DNA from: a virus
IMG/VR virus record: IMGVR_UViG_3300027675_000025
Location: 1-25,039 of that record
Reading direction: 5' to 3' (one strand)
Length of the DNA stretch: 25,039 nucleotides
The notes below the pieces were generated by a model that made no database searches, was not told where the DNA came from, and saw only the letters and a program-made list of their open reading frames with translations. Shown piece by piece: positions 11,752 to 19,532 of the stretch (the first letter of the stretch is position 1; every line of letters begins with the position of its first letter). The position numbers were made by a program, and so were the translations under genes.

Positions 11752-12415
11752 CGAGTAGTTGCCGCCCGATGTATTCCGTGTAGGCGGGCGGAATGGCCTG
11801 CATGAGTTCCGGCTTAGACATCCAGTCGATGCCGAGCGCCCGTGCGGCCTCATCCTTGCGACACTGGCCGCCCGCCACCGTAATGATTGACTGCTGACCC
11901 CATGCGCCTTTTGCGCTGCCCGCGTTCAGCGTGCCCTTGCGTCGGTCATTGACCATACGACCGTGGCCGATCACAACGTCGTGCGGCGCGTGACCAGGTG
12001 ACAGCAGCACATCGCTGCACTCAAATTGCCGATGCCGGTAGATCGGCAAACCGAACATCCGGCCGCATAGGGTCAATCCGTTGAGCAAGGGAGCTCGCTC
12101 GACGTTTTCGATCACGTAGGGTCTACCGCTGCGCCGTAACGCCGCGCGCACCGGTTCGATGAGTTCGGGATAGGTGCGATCCTTCAGCCACGGCAGACAA
12201 CGTAGCGCACTATAGGCTTGGCACGGCGGAGAGGCATGAATCAGATCGAAGTCGCCGCCATGCACCGCCAGGTATTCCAGGGCATCGGCCTGCACGAACG
12301 TAAACGGATAGCGCGGCTGCGGCAGGATGTCCACGCCGACGATCTCATCGAATCCGGCCCGGTGATAGCCCATCGCTGCCCCGCCTGCGCCACAAAACAG
12401 GTCGAGCAATCTCAT
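11729..12415 (-). CDS. C5-cytosine DNA methyltransferase
   Basis: Protein of 228 residues with the C5-methyltransferase motifs in order: DLFCGAGGAAMGYHRAGF (motif I, residues 5-22), ASPPCQAYS (motif IV, catalytic Cys65), VIENVE (motif VI, 102-107), RHRQFE (motif VIII), and ELMQAIPPAYTEYIG (motif X) near the end. It is shorter than bacterial enzymes (usually above 300), with only about 60 residues for target recognition. That fits the compact phage type. No cognate restriction enzyme is adjacent, so it probably protects phage DNA from host cleavage. Its 3' end is the source of the gene-junction repeat. Confidence 0.9.
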   Translation of the reverse strand: MRLLDLFCGAGGAAMGYHRAGFDEIVGVDILPQPRYPFTFVQADALEYLAVHGGDFDLIHASPPCQAYSALRCLPWLKDRTYPELIEPVRAALRRSGRPYVIENVERAPLLNGLTLCGRMFGLPIYRHRQFECSDVLLSPGHAPHDVVIGHGRMVNDRRKGTLNAGSAKGAWGQQSIITVAGGQCRKDEAARALGIDWMSKPELMQAIPPAYTEYIGRQLLAPGAAAG

Positions 12416-12471
12416 CGAAATTCCATCGAAGGTCTGATAAGGCGGCTAATGTTAACCGCCGCCGTGACAGG

Positions 12472-12609
12472 TTAGGTCACGATCAGCAGCGACAGGATCC
12501 ACAGCGCCAGGCCGGCCGGGACGAGCTGCACCCGGCTCGGGACGCCGAACGCCGCGACCACGAAACACAGCAGCGCCGCGATCAGCAGGACCAGCCGGAT
12601 CGTGATCAT
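12472..12609 (-). CDS. Small two-span membrane protein (holin candidate)
   Basis: A 45-residue frame preceded by a strong AAGGAGG five to six bases before ATG. Residues 3-22 (TIRLVLLIAALLCFVVAAF) and 28-44 (LVPAGLALWILSLLIV) are hydrophobic and separated by a short VPSRVQ turn, giving two membrane spans. The start abuts the TAG of the preceding tail-region gene. Its position after the tail genes and its topology fit a small holin or another membrane accessory protein, but no endolysin gene is next to it. Confidence 0.7.
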   Translation of the reverse strand: MITIRLVLLIAALLCFVVAAFGVPSRVQLVPAGLALWILSLLIVT

Positions 12610-12897
12610 CTAGCCTCCTTCGGCCGGCCCGCCGCCGGGCCCGTAGACCTCAGTAAATTCCGCGTCGGTCATCGCCCAGTACTTCAGCGGATTGACGACG
12701 AGCGCCACGATCCAGTCGCCGCTCGTCAGCGCCTGCGGGCCGTCGCGGCCGTGCAGGTGCGGCCCGGCTAGCATCGGATCGTTCGTGCAGGTACAGACCC
12801 ACGGGTACGCGGTCGGATACACGGCGCCCGGCATCGTCGCCGCGGTGTACGGATCGGCGTGGACGCGCTCCGGTTTCGCGACGTAGACCTGCGCCAT
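12610..12897 (-). CDS. Hypothetical late protein (95 aa)
   Basis: Protein with a Y/P/T-rich middle (YTAATMPGAVYPTAYPWVC) and a TSGDWIVALVVNPLKYWAMT segment. I chose ATG at 12897, just after the upstream stop, rather than the in-frame start at 12933. It lies between the small tail protein and the two-span membrane protein. No family is recognised. It could be a virion decoration or a lysis-cassette accessory protein. Confidence 0.6.
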   Translation of the reverse strand: MAQVYVAKPERVHADPYTAATMPGAVYPTAYPWVCTCTNDPMLAGPHLHGRDGPQALTSGDWIVALVVNPLKYWAMTDAEFTEVYGPGGGPAEGG

Positions 12898-12898
12898 A

Positions 12899-13396
12899 TC
12901 AGACCACTTCCAGCGTGACGAAGAAATCCACAAAGAACACGCCCGGCTGGATCGGACTGAGATCGACGCGGCGGATCCAGATGTGCCCGGCCGTAAACGC
13001 GGTCAGCTTCTGGATCGCATACGCCCCGTTCGAGTACCCGGCGGCGACGGCATAGTCGGCTTGGTGCCGTGGCATCCGGGTGCCCGGCACGATCGCTTTG
13101 ACGTAGCCGGCCGCTGAGCCACCGAGCGTGATGTCAGCGAGCTTCAGCGCCCAGAGCAGCGTGTTGCCGACGTAGGTGTAGCGGTCAAAGTAGACCTGGG
13201 CGGAGGTCGGCGTCCAGGTCAGCGGCGCCTCGACGCTGTAGTTCGCGGCGTTGAACGCCCGCGCGGTCCAGAGGCCGGACGCGCCACTGAGCGCGTCGAT
13301 CTGGTTGTACAGCTCCTGCTTCCAGGCGTTATCGATGACGGTGCCAGATCGCCCCGTGCCGTCGTCGTCAATAATCGGCGTGCGCGTGATCGGCAT
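12899..13396 (-). CDS. Minor tail protein / tail-tip component (165 aa)
   Basis: Protein of 165 residues. The opening MPITRTPIIDDDGTGRSGTV, followed by NQIDALSG, and the beta-rich remainder (PTSAQVYFDRYTYVGNTLLW, GHIWIRRVDLSP, FVDFFVTLEVV) resemble short tail-tip or fibre-type proteins found after the hub gene in phages. It directly abuts the hub gene stop. The specific role, for example receptor binding, is inferred from gene order. Confidence 0.6.
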   Translation of the reverse strand: MPITRTPIIDDDGTGRSGTVIDNAWKQELYNQIDALSGASGLWTARAFNAANYSVEAPLTWTPTSAQVYFDRYTYVGNTLLWALKLADITLGGSAAGYVKAIVPGTRMPRHQADYAVAAGYSNGAYAIQKLTAFTAGHIWIRRVDLSPIQPGVFFVDFFVTLEVV

Positions 13397-15754
13397 TTAC
13401 TCTTTCGTCTTCATGATGCGGAGCCAGTCCTCGAACGTAAAGCGCGTGCTGGACGCCTGGACCAGAAACGTCGGCGGCTGCTCCGGGCGCGGCCGGAAGT
13501 TCGTAATCGTGACGGCCTGGATCCGGAACGTGCCGACGATGTTGGTCGGCGCGGGTAAGTTCACGGTGATCGTCTTGCCGACCGACGTGCCGAGATCGCG
13601 GCAGCGATACGAAATACTCAGGGCGTCGAGCGGCCGGACGGCCAGCGTGGCCTGGCCGCGGGCCTTGGCTTCGGTGTAACTCAGGCGCCGGTCCGCGATC
13701 CACTCCTCGCGAATGCCGACGGCGACGCCGAGCCGGGACGCCAAGGTGCTCTGCGCCGCCAAGTCGTCCACCTGCACGACGGTATACACTTCGTGCCCTT
13801 CCGCCAGCGCCCGATCAATCGACCGCGCGCCAGTCGCCGGCACACCCAGGATCAGCGGCGCTGCTTCAATCGGCGTGTTATAGGCCGCCGGGCCGGTCAG
13901 CGCGCCCGCGCCGGACGCCGGCACGCCGGTCAACGCGGCGGCCGTGATGCCGGTATAGCGGACGACCTGTTGCCCGGCGATGCGCGCCCAGCCCCCGGCC
14001 GCGCGAAACGGCGCCGTGCTGGCGACGACGATCGCGGTGTCGCCGGGGTTGACCTGGCCGGTCGGCTGCGCCAGGAGCGACGTATCTGAGGCCGGCGCCG
14101 TGGCGCCGAGCGTCGCATCAGCGGCGGCATCCGGCGCCGCCAGCGCGGTCGCGGTATTGTTCGCGAGCGTCGTCAACAGCTTCAGCGTCGCCTGGTTCGC
14201 GGCGGTCCGGTACACCTTGCGCGTCGTCGTGCCGACCGGCCCGATCGCAATGTTGGTGACGGTCATCTGCCGGGACGACAGCGCGGGCGCCGCGAACCGC
14301 GACGGATCCGGTTCGGTCACGTACCGTGTGGACGCCATGAACGGCCCGGACGAGGGGCCGGTCGTGTAATTGATGGCATAGGCCCACAACAGAAATGGGC
14401 CGCTGTTGCGCGAGGCGTAAATCACCACCCACTTGATCGCCGCGTCCGGCGACCGTGGCACGGTCACTTCGATCGGCGCGCTGCGTTGCGGATAGGTCGG
14501 TTCGTTATTCGAGAAGGTTGTGAGCGCGCCGGAGGGTGACCCGATCGGCGCCAACTCCGACGCCTCGATCGTGTCGTAATCGGCCCCGTAGGCATAGCCG
14601 AGCGCGAAGCGGACGGACTCCCCCGTCGGCCAGGTCGAGCCCGTGCCGTTCGTGCTGGTCGCCGGGGTCTGGACCACGGTCGGGACGACGGTCGCGGGCG
14701 GATAGGGATTCTCCGTGGCGACGCGCGTCGCCGGGCTCGGCTTGGTTTCGCCGGACGCCGTGACCCAGGTATAGGCGTAGTCGTGCGTGCCGGGTTCCAT
14801 GCCGGTCGCGGACGCGATCGGTGTCACGGTCGGGCCGCTCGAGGGTGTCACGCCGGGCCCGATCAGCGAGCCGAGCCCGCCGGGATCGATGCCGTCGAAG
14901 TCCAGATGCAGCGCGCCGCCCTCAGCGCCGGTAAAACTGAGTTTCAGGAAGGTATCCGCGGCCGGCGTGATGCCGCCGACGGTCTCGACCGGGAGGATCG
15001 TTTCCGCGGCGTTGACCGCCGACAGCAATCGCGAGCCCTGATGCTCGATGTAGCACCGCGTCAGCGCCTGGGTCTGGTCCACGGTCGCGCGCACGTCGGC
15101 TAACGATGGGTGCGTCGGCGTCAGCGCCATCGGCGGCGTCATCGTCGCGTCCTCGCCAATCCAGGCATGGACATCCTTCGCATAGTCCACGAACCAGTGG
15201 CCGCCGAGCCGCCGCATCAGCCGCGTAATCGCATTCGGGACGTCCTCGTCGGTGAACGTGATTTCCAGCGCCGGCAGGTTCGCTTGCACGGCGTTGGTCG
15301 TGAACCCGTTCGCGGCACCATACGTCGCGATCAGGTCTTGGATAATCGCCGTGCCTGAGACGTTGCGGTACTGCTTCGTCACCTTCGCGAACGCCAGGAG
15401 CCAGGTGTAATCGACGGCCGAGAAATCGGCCTGGATGTTGGCCGGCTTGTCGGCGGCGTAGAGCTGCTGGCGCGTCAGGCCGTAGCCCGCGAACAGGCGC
15501 CGGCCGTTCTGGCTGCCGATCGCGATGACCACTTCCCCGCCGGCCGGCGGCACCGCGGCGTTGATGCGGAGGTTGGCGGTATCGACCACTTCATCGAGCT
15601 GCTGCGTGATGCTCAGGGACTCGATGATCGTGCCGACCTTCGGATCGTCGCGGATGAACCCGATGTCGCTGCCGCCGATCGAAACGTAGACGCGGCCATC
15701 GACATAGCCCCCGCGGCTGGCGCCGCCGCGCATGATCGCCCCCAGGGCGTACAT
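13397..15754 (-). CDS. Tail hub / baseplate protein with inserted Ig-like repeats
   Basis: Protein of 785 residues. The N-terminal 240 residues (IIESLSITQQLDEVVDTANL, GRRLFAGYGLTRQQLY, RLMRRLGGHWFVDY) look like the beta-barrel hub domains of gp27/Tal-type baseplate hubs. The middle carries repeated Ig/fibronectin-like units (YAYTWVTASGETKPSPAT and RKVYRTAANQATLKLLTTL) common in phage tail proteins. The C-terminal 120 residues return to hub-like strands (ADRRLSYTEAKARGQATL). The frame is open to 15841, but the first 29 codons overlap a better small gene. I chose ATG at 15754, which has GAGAAGG just upstream. It follows the tape measure gene, where the hub is expected. Confidence 0.8.
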   Translation of the reverse strand: MYALGAIMRGGASRGGYVDGRVYVSIGGSDIGFIRDDPKVGTIIESLSITQQLDEVVDTANLRINAAVPPAGGEVVIAIGSQNGRRLFAGYGLTRQQLYAADKPANIQADFSAVDYTWLLAFAKVTKQYRNVSGTAIIQDLIATYGAANGFTTNAVQANLPALEITFTDEDVPNAITRLMRRLGGHWFVDYAKDVHAWIGEDATMTPPMALTPTHPSLADVRATVDQTQALTRCYIEHQGSRLLSAVNAAETILPVETVGGITPAADTFLKLSFTGAEGGALHLDFDGIDPGGLGSLIGPGVTPSSGPTVTPIASATGMEPGTHDYAYTWVTASGETKPSPATRVATENPYPPATVVPTVVQTPATSTNGTGSTWPTGESVRFALGYAYGADYDTIEASELAPIGSPSGALTTFSNNEPTYPQRSAPIEVTVPRSPDAAIKWVVIYASRNSGPFLLWAYAINYTTGPSSGPFMASTRYVTEPDPSRFAAPALSSRQMTVTNIAIGPVGTTTRKVYRTAANQATLKLLTTLANNTATALAAPDAAADATLGATAPASDTSLLAQPTGQVNPGDTAIVVASTAPFRAAGGWARIAGQQVVRYTGITAAALTGVPASGAGALTGPAAYNTPIEAAPLILGVPATGARSIDRALAEGHEVYTVVQVDDLAAQSTLASRLGVAVGIREEWIADRRLSYTEAKARGQATLAVRPLDALSISYRCRDLGTSVGKTITVNLPAPTNIVGTFRIQAVTITNFRPRPEQPPTFLVQASSTRFTFEDWLRIMKTKE

Positions 15755-15774
15755 CCGCGCCTTCTCGCCCGGGA

Positions 15775-15864
15775 CTAAGGTCGCCACGCGCGCCCCAGCG
15801 CCTGGATAACCAGCACCAGCGCGATCAGGATGACCGCCCACGTCTGCCGCTGGGACGTGGTCAT
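15775..15864 (-). CDS. Small single-span membrane protein after the tape measure gene (29 aa)
   Basis: A 29-codon frame whose ATG overlaps the tape measure TGA (ATGA at 15861-15864). The sequence is TSQRQ, then a hydrophobic span TWAVILIALVLVIQALG, and a basic end (RAWRP). It lies in a different frame from the long upstream extension of the hub gene and stops 20 bp before the hub ATG. Coupling by ATGA and a clean transmembrane pattern support it; the small size keeps confidence moderate. Confidence 0.5.
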   Translation of the reverse strand: MTTSQRQTWAVILIALVLVIQALGRAWRP

Positions 15865-17366
15865 ACCGGCACGCGGTTCCCGCCCGAGCGGTACGACTGC
15901 ATCATCGCGTCCTGGACCAGACCGGACAGTTCATGCTGCGTCGACAGGACCGAGCCATACACGGCGATCTGGATGTTCTGATGGCCGAGCGAGCGCGGCA
16001 GCGCGTTGAGTTCGCCCTGGCCGGCGACGGGTTGCCCGAAGGCGTTCTTCGCCACGCCGCCGGAGTCGGTCAGGATCGTCATGGCGTTTTTGGCCATGCG
16101 GTTAAACGGCGACGCGAGCCAGGCATCGCTGGCCGCTTTCAGCGCCGCCTCGGTCGCGGACGCGGCGTCCTTCGCGGGCTGGGTCATGACGCCATCCAGC
16201 CGCCCGAACTGCTGGCCGATGCCGTTGATCATGTCGGGCACGTAGGAATGCCCCACGACCTTGTCGTACATGTTCGCGAAAAATCCGGTGACCGAGTCGA
16301 CCGCGCCGCGAATGCTGCCTAAGAGCGCGTTGAACTTGTCGACCAGGTACGTCTTGACCGCGTTGTACACGCCGGCGACAAACGCCGTGATCTGGTCCCA
16401 GTTCTTGAACGCCAGATAGATGCTGCCGATGGCGACGACTGCAATCCCGATCGGCACCGCGAACGCCGCCAAGGCGGCGCCGGCAGCGGTGATCGCGGCC
16501 GTGATGCCGGCGGTCCCGCCCAGCAGCGCGACGAGCGGCGCGGCGGCCGTGACGAGCGCGGCGAAGGCCACCGCAATCGGCGCGAGCGCGGTGCCGAGAA
16601 TGGCGACCGCGGCGATCGTCGTCTGGAGCGGCTCGGGCAGCGACGTGAAAAAGTTCAGGAGCGGCGTCAACCCCTGCACGATGAGTTTGCCGACGGTTTC
16701 GTTGATCTCGCCGAATTGGTTCTGGAGGATCTTCATCTGCCCCGTGGTCGTCTGCGCCGCTGCCGCGGTTTGGCCGCCGAGCTTGTCCGCCAGGGCCGTG
16801 ATGATCTCCTCGAAGCTCGCGGCTTCAGGGACGGTATCGCCGATGACCTGTTTCAGTTTGCCGAGCGATTCGCCGCCGCTGCTGAACGCTTTGGACATCG
16901 TCGTCGCGGCGGTCTCGAGGTCGGTGCCCATGAAGGTCGCGAGGTTGGCCGCCGCGTCCACCGCCAGTTGCATCTGTTCCGGGCCGACCTTGCCGATGGT
17001 CGTAAAGATCGCCTGCGCCCGGGTCACGGCCTCGCCGGAAAAGGTCGTGGTCTTTTGAAATTGATCGGCCATCTCCTGGTACTGGCTGATCACACTGGTC
17101 GTCGCGCTGCCCTGCGCCGTCAAGGACGCGATCAACTTCTGGGTCGCGGCCTCCTCCTCGGCGTACGCGGCGACATAGTCCTTGGCGAGGCCGGTGATCT
17201 CGGTGCCGATGCTGCGGATTTGCCGGCCGACGTCGGCGGCGAGGAGGCCGACCGCCGGCGTGATCTTCTCAGTGGCGATCTGCAACTGCTCAACGTCGCC
17301 CTGCGCGGCCGCGACAGCGGTTTTCCACTGGGAGAAGTCGGCGGTAAATCTGGCGTCAATGGCCAT
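15861..17366 (-). CDS. Tail tape measure protein
   Basis: Protein of 501 residues with the layout of tape measure proteins. The N-terminal helical part (1-240) is rich in alanine and threonine and includes the phage-tail minor domain pattern (GEAVTRAQAIFTTIGKVG, LKQVIGDTVPEAASFEEI). A long hydrophobic region follows at about 249-320 (two or three spans), thought to help DNA entry. The C-terminal part is polar. By the usual rule of about 1.5 angstrom per residue the tail would be near 75 nm. It lies directly after the tail chaperone frameshift product, the standard order in siphophages. The start ATG is three bases after the chaperone's -1 frame stop. Confidence 0.92.
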   Translation of the reverse strand: MAIDARFTADFSQWKTAVAAAQGDVEQLQIATEKITPAVGLLAADVGRQIRSIGTEITGLAKDYVAAYAEEEAATQKLIASLTAQGSATTSVISQYQEMADQFQKTTTFSGEAVTRAQAIFTTIGKVGPEQMQLAVDAAANLATFMGTDLETAATTMSKAFSSGGESLGKLKQVIGDTVPEAASFEEIITALADKLGGQTAAAAQTTTGQMKILQNQFGEINETVGKLIVQGLTPLLNFFTSLPEPLQTTIAAVAILGTALAPIAVAFAALVTAAAPLVALLGGTAGITAAITAAGAALAAFAVPIGIAVVAIGSIYLAFKNWDQITAFVAGVYNAVKTYLVDKFNALLGSIRGAVDSVTGFFANMYDKVVGHSYVPDMINGIGQQFGRLDGVMTQPAKDAASATEAALKAASDAWLASPFNRMAKNAMTILTDSGGVAKNAFGQPVAGQGELNALPRSLGHQNIQIAVYGSVLSTQHELSGLVQDAMMQSYRSGGNRVPV

Positions 17367-17369
17367 GGG

Positions 17370-17533
17370 TTAGCTCGCCCGGTCCGCGGCGCGATCCTCG
17401 GCCTGCAGCTGCTCGACGAGCACCTCGTAGACGTCCGGGTCCAGGTTGATCACCCATTCGTAGCGCCACCCACAACGGCGAGCGACCGCGAGATAGGTCC
17501 GGACCCGCTCGGTCCACCAGACCGTTTTTTTTC
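17370..17533 (-). CDS. -1 frameshift extension of the tail assembly chaperone (GT part)
   Basis: At codons GAA AAA AAA CGG (17533-17522) the zero-frame message has eight A residues, and A-AAA-AAA is in the right phase for a -1 slip. In the -1 frame translation continues for 51 residues (WWTERVRTYLAVARRCGWRY, then EWVINLDPDVYEVLVEQLQ) to TAA at 17372-17370, just before the tape measure ATG. The WxxxxxARRCGW pattern is like the T part of lambda G-GT type chaperones. The fusion would be about 184 residues. The extension is listed here as the extra segment only. Confidence 0.8.
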
Positions 17534-17923
17534 CTGCCGTGCCGCCTGGTTGCGCGCGTCGTGCGCCTGCACGGCCGCGACGATTTCCTGGTAGTCGTCG
17601 AACTCCAGATTCCGCAGGGCCGCCGTCACGACGTCGAGCGGCTGATTGCGAATTGAGACCACCCGGCCGTCGTCGTCGGTGAGCGACCAGTCGAGGAGAT
17701 AGCCGAGCACCATCGACAGGCCGACCTGCAGCGGGTCCAGCGTCATCGACTCCGCGACGCCCGTCTTGCCGACCGTGACGCCGCCCGCGCCGCCGCCCTC
17801 GGCCTTGTAGAGCCGGGCGAACACCTCGAGCTGCTCGCCGGCGGTGAGCTTCTCCTTGACGATCAGATAGTCGCCCTCGCTGAGCGGGAGCCGGACTTCG
17901 GTGGGTTTGACGAAACGAGACAT
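17450..17923 (-). CDS. Tail assembly chaperone (G-type)
   Basis: Protein of 157 residues. It begins VKPTEVRLPLSEGDYLIVKE and continues with helices (LTAGEQLEVFARLYK, LQVGLSMVLGYLLDWSLT, FDDYQEIVAAVQAHD). This is typical of the first product of the tail chaperone pair that binds the tape measure protein during tail assembly. The C-terminus carries the slippery codons for E131-K132-K133. The start codon ATG overlaps the TGA of the preceding gene by one base. The frame is open upstream to 18430, but that part is a shadow of other genes. A -1 shift gives the longer partner. Confidence 0.85.
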   Translation of the reverse strand: MSRFVKPTEVRLPLSEGDYLIVKEKLTAGEQLEVFARLYKAEGGGAGGVTVGKTGVAESMTLDPLQVGLSMVLGYLLDWSLTDDDGRVVSIRNQPLDVVTAALRNLEFDDYQEIVAAVQAHDARNQAARQEKKRSGGPSGSGPISRSLAVVGGATNG

Positions 17924-18198
17924 CAGGACTCCGGCGGCCCGAGCACGGCCGCGAGTGTGCCGGCCCCGAGCGTGGCGCTCAGGACCGGCCAACAGAAAAA
18001 GCCGCCGACCCGCGGCGCCGTGAACTTCAGCGGCTGCTGGCGCAGTTGATACGGGTCGGCACGTTTCAGCGTGGCCTGCAGCGTCCACTGCCCCTGGGGC
18101 GTTCGGGCCGCCGTCCACGAGGTGCAGACGGCGGCCGTGTGGTAGCCCCAGACGATCGTGGCCTCTTGGCCGCGCAGCGTAACGGGCCCCTCGAACAT
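17923..18198 (-). CDS. Hypothetical tail-module protein (91 aa)
   Basis: Small protein with beta-strand segments (GPVTLRGQEATIVWGYHTAA, WTLQATLKRADPY, PLKFTAPRVGGFFC). It sits between the tail tube gene (start abuts its stop) and the chaperone gene (1-base overlap). A tail-module role follows from position. No family is recognised. Confidence 0.6.
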   Translation of the reverse strand: MFEGPVTLRGQEATIVWGYHTAAVCTSWTAARTPQGQWTLQATLKRADPYQLRQQPLKFTAPRVGGFFCWPVLSATLGAGTLAAVLGPPES

Positions 18199-18807
18199 CT
18201 ACGGTTTGGCGCCGGCCACCCAGGCCGTGCCGTTCCAGTGCGCCAGCGTGCCGTCCGCGAGTTGAATCCGCTGGCCGGTCGTCCACGCGGTGGCCGGGTT
18301 GGCGGTCACCGGCGAGGCGTCGGAGAGGTCCGCGAGGTTGACCGGCGGCGTCGCGCCGGCAGGGGTGAACGTCCCCACGCCGGTCCCCGGGCCGGCGCCC
18401 GTCGCGACCACCTGGCCGGGCACGGTCCACGGGCCGGCCGCCACAAACTCACCGCTGACCTTCGGCGCCGACAACGAGCAATCGATATCTGCGCCCATGT
18501 AGGCGAGCCCTTGCCAGTAAAACGCCGGCTCGGTCGTGTTCGGCATCAGCTGCAGCGTGCCCGGCGTCGGCGACATGGCCGCCCGGAACAGCGCCAACTC
18601 CGCCGAGTTCCAGAAGCCTTCAAAGTCACCTTTGATATCCATCAGGCCCGGGATATAGACCTTGTTGGTATCGCCGAAGCAGCTGACGTCCTCGAACTCC
18701 GTCTTGAAGGACGCCGTCCAGGTGTTGATGGAAATAATCTGGACGAGCGCCGAGCCGCCCGCCGGATCCCAGGAGACTTTGCCGTACCGGCCGGTTTTGA
18801 TCGCCAT
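18199..18807 (-). CDS. Major tail (tube) protein
   Basis: Protein of 202 residues. Its first 130 residues are beta-rich (GRYGKVSWDP, QIISINTWTASFKTEFEDVS, PGLMDIKGDFEGFWN), typical of siphophage tail tube proteins. The last 70 residues (AWTTGQRIQLADGTLAHW, NGTAWVAG) form a small add-on domain also seen on other phage virion proteins, probably a surface decoration. It follows the gp10-like gene and precedes the chaperone gene, the conserved place for the tube protein. Confidence 0.78.
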   Translation of the reverse strand: MAIKTGRYGKVSWDPAGGSALVQIISINTWTASFKTEFEDVSCFGDTNKVYIPGLMDIKGDFEGFWNSAELALFRAAMSPTPGTLQLMPNTTEPAFYWQGLAYMGADIDCSLSAPKVSGEFVAAGPWTVPGQVVATGAGPGTGVGTFTPAGATPPVNLADLSDASPVTANPATAWTTGQRIQLADGTLAHWNGTAWVAGAKP

Positions 18808-18813
18808 CGTCTT

Positions 18814-19248
18814 CTACCTTTCCTCTTCGGCGCCGCCCGTGACGCGCGTGGCGCCATGGGCATACAGCCGGAACATCACATCGGAGATTGCCGTCCGGCG
18901 ATACGCATGCGCCCGGGGTTCAAACACCGCGCGGCCGTGCATCTGGCCGCGGTTGGCGCCGGCGGTCGTTTCGCGCACGGTCGTGCCGTGTTCGTAGATC
19001 CAGCCGTGCGGCGCCGTCTGCCGCAGCTCGACGCCGGCGAGGAGCGTGCCGCGCGCCGGGATGAGTTGCAGCCCGCGCCGGAGCGCGCCGCTTTTGCTCG
19101 GATACGCGCCGGCAATATCGGCCTTCGCGGCCTCGGCGCTCTCGCGCATGATCGCCTGCGCTTCCTCGACGAGATTCGCCGGCAGGAGCCGCAGTTCGTC
19201 ATAGAACGTGTCGAGGCCGGTCCACTGCACGCCGGTGAGCTTGGCCAT
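18814..19248 (-). CDS. HK97 gp10-like neck / tail completion protein
   Basis: Protein of 144 residues. The start VQWTGLDTFYDELRLLPANL, a helix with ADIAGAYPSKSGALRRGLQL, then APHGWIYEHGTTVRE and FEPRAHAYRR, are the pattern of HK97 gp10-type neck proteins, which terminate the tail and join it to the head. The YEHGT-like element is a family hallmark. It overlaps the preceding adaptor gene by one base and is followed by the tail tube gene. Confidence 0.78.
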   Translation of the reverse strand: MAKLTGVQWTGLDTFYDELRLLPANLVEEAQAIMRESAEAAKADIAGAYPSKSGALRRGLQLIPARGTLLAGVELRQTAPHGWIYEHGTTVRETTAGANRGQMHGRAVFEPRAHAYRRTAISDVMFRLYAHGATRVTGGAEEER

Positions 19249-19532
19249 CAGGGCACAACCTCGTCATCGAACACTTCATGGCACGTCAGCAGCAGCTCGG
19301 CGTCGCGTTCCTCGCGGCTCCGCACCTCGTCGACGTGGTAGACGTGCCCCTTGAGATGCACGCGCGTATGCACCGTGATCCCCGGGTGATAGCGCCCGAT
19401 GAGCACCGTGCCGCCGGCGCCGCCCTCGGCGATCGCCGCGCAGTACCACGTCGACGGATCAAGTGGGGTGTAGCCGCTCGAGCCGGCGGGCTGGTCGAGC
19501 GTGACGAGTTGCCGCAAGGCCCCGGTATTCAT
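19248..19532 (-). CDS. Head closure / head-tail adaptor protein
   Basis: Protein of 94 residues, beta-rich, starting with NTGALRQLVTLDQPA and continuing TWYCAAIAEGGAGGTVLIGR and VHLKGHVYHVDEVRSREERD. This matches the SPP1 gp16-like adaptor family (phage head-tail joining proteins), with the Gly-Ala-Leu-Arg start and the VxxVxxREERD-type end. It overlaps the connector gene by ATGA. It seals the portal/connector and receives the tail. Confidence 0.78.
   Translation of the reverse strand: MNTGALRQLVTLDQPAGSSGYTPLDPSTWYCAAIAEGGAGGTVLIGRYHPGITVHTRVHLKGHVYHVDEVRSREERDAELLLTCHEVFDDEVVP

Noticed and set aside
12421-12470. Rho-independent terminator after the membrane protein gene
   Set aside because: A GGCGGC/GCCGCC inverted pair is present around a short loop, but no T-run follows on either strand and transcription would be expected to continue into the methyltransferase gene.
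17924-18430. N-terminal extension of the tail chaperone frame
   Set aside because: Arg/Gly/Asp-rich shadow of the upstream tail genes; the true start is the ATG at 17923.
18046-19341. Plus-strand open frame of 431 codons
   Set aside because: It is antisense to four well-supported tail and neck genes, has an Arg/Gly/Ala-rich composition and no domain. Long antisense frames are expected in GC-rich DNA.
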